Assembly: GCA_036267355.1 (NCBI GenBank)
Contig: DATAWG010000088.1
Coordinates: 1 to 64,000 of the forward strand
DNA from: Pirellulales bacterium
GTDB lineage: Bacteria > Planctomycetota > Planctomycetia > Pirellulales > DATAWG01
Length of the DNA stretch: 64,000 bases
Direction: 5' to 3'
Shown here: one piece after another, positions 61,746 through 64,000 of the stretch
Layout of the letters: the number at the start of each line of letters is the position of its first letter
Numbering within the stretch: the first letter of the stretch is position 1
Notes under the pieces: model-generated
Told to the model about the DNA's origin: nothing
The model's database searches: none
The model's input: the letters and a program-made list of their open reading frames with translations, nothing else
Made by a program: the position numbers and the translations under genes

Positions 61746-62891
61746 ATGGAGATTCTTGGGATCGTGCTCAGCGTGGGCCTGATCGTCGCCCTCCTGGTGG
61801 AAAGCTTCGAGACGATCGTCGTGCCGCGGCGCGTCGTGCATCGCTTTCGCTATGCTCGGCTCTACTACCGGATTAGCTGGCAAGCCTGGCGCAAATTTGC
61901 CGCTTTGTTTGCAAGCCAAAAACAGCGCGAGGCCATGTTGAGCTGGTTCGGCCCGCTCTCGTTGCTCGGCTTGTTTGCGTCATGGGCACTCGGGCTTGTG
62001 TTCGCGTTCGGATTGCTCCACTGGTCGATTCACAGTCCGCTCCAATCGCCGGGACATAACGAGAGCCTGGGCACGTATTTGTATATGAGCGGCGTGACTT
62101 TCTTTACGCTCGGCTATGGCGACGTTTGCCCGTTGGCCGGCTTCGGCCGCACGCTGGCGGTCGCCGAGTGCGGCATGGGGTTCTGTTTCCTTGCCGGTCT
62201 GATCAGTTATCTACCGCTGTTTTCGCAAGCGTTTTCGCGCCGCGAGGCGACGATCGCGCTGTTGGACGCCCGGGCCGGTTCGCCGCCGAGCGCTTCGCAA
62301 ATGTTGCTGCGGCTGGCGCAGTCGGGCAATATCCGCGCGATCGATCCATTCTTGGCCGAATGGGAACGCTGGTGCGCCGAGCTGCTCGAGAGCCATCTCT
62401 CTTATCCGCTGCTGAGCTTCTATCGCTCGCAGCACTACAACCAATCCTGGCTTGCGGCTCTCACGGTAATCCTCGACACCTGCTCATTCCTCATCGTCGG
62501 CATCAAGGGAAGCGAGGCCTATCAAGCCCAACTGACGTTCGCGATGGCCCGGCATGCGGCCGTCGATCTGAGCCTGGTGATGAATGTTTCGCCCATGCCA
62601 CTCGCCGCCGACCGATTGCCGCCCGACCAATTGCGAGGATTGCGCGATCAATTGCTCCGTGCCGGGATCGAATTGCACGAGGGCGAAATGGTGGACGCGC
62701 AGATCGGGCACCTGCGCGGCATGTACGAGCCGTTCGTCAACGGGCTGGCGGAGCGATTGCTCTTCACGTTGCCCGCGATCGTGCCGGCAAAGGAAAGTGC
62801 CGACAACTGGCAGCGCAGCCCGTCGATGCCCCGCACCCCCGGCATCGGCAGCCTCCCCGGCGGCGCGGTGGATCAGACCCACTTTGGATAA
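61746..62891 (+). CDS. Two-helix potassium channel-like membrane protein
   Basis: A 381-residue protein. Helices at about 2-22 (ILGIVLSVGLIVALLVESFE) and 70-95 (LSLLGLFASWALGLVFAFGL) are followed by a pore loop with the K+ selectivity filter TLGYGD (SGVTFFTLGYGDVCPLAGFG) and a final helix (AVAECGMGFCFLAGLISYLP). The cytoplasmic C-terminal 220 residues (FSRREATIALLDARAGSPPS, LAEWERWCAELLESHLSYPL) are helical and not an RCK domain that I recognise. Probably a K+ channel or a channel-like sensor. ATG 61746 is chosen from the GGAAGGAG Shine-Dalgarno. Confidence 0.82.
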   Translation: MEILGIVLSVGLIVALLVESFETIVVPRRVVHRFRYARLYYRISWQAWRKFAALFASQKQREAMLSWFGPLSLLGLFASWALGLVFAFGLLHWSIHSPLQSPGHNESLGTYLYMSGVTFFTLGYGDVCPLAGFGRTLAVAECGMGFCFLAGLISYLPLFSQAFSRREATIALLDARAGSPPSASQMLLRLAQSGNIRAIDPFLAEWERWCAELLESHLSYPLLSFYRSQHYNQSWLAALTVILDTCSFLIVGIKGSEAYQAQLTFAMARHAAVDLSLVMNVSPMPLAADRLPPDQLRGLRDQLLRAGIELHEGEMVDAQIGHLRGMYEPFVNGLAERLLFTLPAIVPAKESADNWQRSPSMPRTPGIGSLPGGAVDQTHFG

Positions 62892-63065
62892 GCGTTGGCA
62901 GGGGCGCAACGACGGTCATCCGTGCAATTTGGTTGGTTATCACAAATCCGGCGAATGCGGTCACAAGAGTGGGGATCAGTTTATGCAGCACTCTGCGGCC
63001 GCGTTGGATTCCCCCAGTGAGCCGGCTGCGAAGCCCGACCGTTCGATTCAACTTGCGAGGTGCCT

Positions 63066-63527
63066 ATGGCTGGTTTCCAAAATGAGACGGTTGTTGCAGC
63101 GCCGATCGACGCCTGCTTCGATCTCGCTCGAGACATCGATTTTCACTCGCGCTCTTTGCAGGGCACGAATGAAAGGGCCATTGCAGGGCGAGCGTCAGGT
63201 CTTATCGGCATGGGGGAGTCGGTCACCTGGGAGGCGCGGCACTTTGGCGTCCGGCAGCGATTGACCGTTGAAGTCACCGTGTTCGAACGGCCGTTTTATT
63301 TCCGCGACGTGATGACCGCCGGCGCGTTTCGGTCGTTTGCCCACGACCACCGATTCGTCGAGCGCAATGGCCGAACAGTGATGATCGACAAGGTCGAATT
63401 CCAGTCGCCGCTCGGTCCGCTGGGGCGCCTTGCAGACCGTTTATTCATGACCGGCTATCTACGGCGGTTGGTAGCAGCCCGTGCTCAGGCAATCAAGCAC
63501 GAGGCCGAGGCAAGTGTGGTTAAGTAG
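63066..63527 (+). CDS. SRPBCC (START/Bet v1-like) family protein
   Basis: A 153-residue soluble protein. The opening FQNETVVAAPIDACFDLARD is the first strand and helix of the SRPBCC fold, followed by GESVTWEARHFGVRQRLTVE, DVMTAGAFRSFAHDHRFVER, TVMIDKVEFQSPLGPLGRLA and the long C-terminal helix YLRRLVAARAQAIKHEAE. Members bind hydrophobic ligands or act as cyclases; a specific role cannot be given. ATG 63066 is preferred over a GTG two codons earlier. Its stop is 35 bp from the end of guaA on the other strand. Confidence 0.85.
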   Translation: MAGFQNETVVAAPIDACFDLARDIDFHSRSLQGTNERAIAGRASGLIGMGESVTWEARHFGVRQRLTVEVTVFERPFYFRDVMTAGAFRSFAHDHRFVERNGRTVMIDKVEFQSPLGPLGRLADRLFMTGYLRRLVAARAQAIKHEAEASVVK

Positions 63528-63562
63528 AATGCCGACCAAGCGGCGAACCATTGCCAACGGCG

Positions 63563-64000
63563 CTATTCCCACTCGATCGTCGATGGCGGCTTCGAGCTGA
63601 TGTCGTACACCACGCGGTTGACGCCCTTCACTTCGTTGATGATCCGCGTCGAGATGCGGCCCAAAAGATCGTAGGGCAAATGGCTCCAGTCGGCAGTCAT
63701 GAAGTCTTCCGTTTCGACCGCCCGCACCGCTAGCACGTCTTCATACGTTCGCGCGTCGCCCATCACGCCCACGCTTTGCACCGGCAACAGCACCGCAAAC
63801 ACCTGCGCCGTTTGCCGATAGAGCCGGGCGGCTTTGATTTCGTCGACCACGATCGCGTCGGCCTCGCGGAGCGTGCTCAGCCGCTGCCGCGTCACCTCGC
63901 CGACGCAGCGCACCGCCAGGCCCGGGCCCGGGAACGGATGCCGCCACACGATCTCCTCCGGCAATCCGAGCTGCAGGCCCAGCTTACGCACCTCGTCTTT
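63563..64000 (-). CDS. guaA: GMP synthase (glutamine-hydrolysing), C-terminal part
   Basis: Partial gene: the reading frame continues beyond the right edge of the window (residues K-D-E precede V-R-K-L-G at the edge). The visible 145 residues are the C-terminal dimerisation domain of Gua[61 protein letters not shown], and the ending [18 protein letters not shown] that is diagnostic of GMP synthase. The enzyme aminates XMP to GMP in purine synthesis. The amidotransferase and ATP-pyrophosphatase domains lie outside. Confidence 0.97.
   Translation of the reverse strand, partial: KDEVRKLGLQLGLPEEIVWRHPFPGPGLAVRCVGEVTRQRLSTLREADAIVVDEIKAARLYRQTAQVFAVLLPVQSVGVMGDARTYEDVLAVRAVETEDFMTADWSHLPYDLLGRISTRIINEVKGVNRVVYDISSKPPSTIEWE

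Overview
This 64 kb window looks like chromosomal DNA from a member of the Planctomycetota, probably a Pirellulales-like lineage (the phylum is well supported, the order is a guess). The reasons are high GC, a secreted protease carrying the planctomycete N-terminal motif LESLEARQMLSA, very small Cys/Pro/Ala-rich secreted proteins, a giant low-complexity anti-sigma protein, a gram-negative-type lpxK, and dozens of copies of the short intergenic repeat CTCGCTAACGCTTCGGGCTA and its relatives. No rRNA, tRNA, CRISPR, phage or transposase gene is visible.

Region 1-15.5 kb: a broken DUF433/DUF5615 toxin-antitoxin-like pair, a cysteine-peptidase-like remnant, a secreted protein with tandem Cys-Asp-His-Asn-Gly repeats, a secreted Pro-rich protein translationally coupled to a Nit-type amidohydrolase, then vitamin/lipoprotein genes (a FolK-deoxynucleoside kinase fusion, panC, an lgt with an inserted PDZ-like domain), an ECF sigma factor with a very long membrane anti-sigma partner, and an M20 metallopeptidase.

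Region 15.4-33.4 kb: a complete 14-gene complex I operon, nuoA-B-C-D-E-F-G-H-I-J-K-L-M-N, all on the plus strand and in canonical order. A CRP/FNR-like palindrome lies 131 bp before nuoA. The striking feature is that every non-overlapping gap from nuoB-nuoC onwards (except nuoG-nuoH, which has only a short one) carries hairpin-forming or tandem repeats of different families, while the overlapping junctions (A/B, J/K, M/N) are free of them.

Region 34-54.9 kb: an EmrA/EmrB-like efflux pair, a DUF502 membrane protein, a YjhG/YagF-type sugar-acid dehydratase, a solo acyl carrier protein, an NAD-type isocitrate dehydrogenase, lpxK, an M24 aminopeptidase with a DapA-family lyase, an orphan RND adaptor, a THUMP-like methyltransferase with repeats inside its coding sequence, a membrane coiled-coil protein, and a glycerophosphodiester phosphodiesterase next to glpD, which together would turn glycerophosphodiesters into dihydroxyacetone phosphate.

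Region 54.9-64 kb: a P-II protein lacking the uridylylated Tyr51, a highly structured non-coding block, a secreted S53 (sedolisin) protease with FN3-like repeats, two secreted proteins of unknown role, a K+-channel-like membrane protein, an SRPBCC protein and the 3' part of guaA.

No complete new defence or biosynthetic system is evident. The most unusual material is the repeat ecology: MITE-like elements with terminal inverted repeats, several tandem arrays (29, 48 and 50 bp), hairpin families filling operon gaps, and repeats absorbed in frame into NuoM and a methyltransferase. All protein identities rest on motif recognition by eye.
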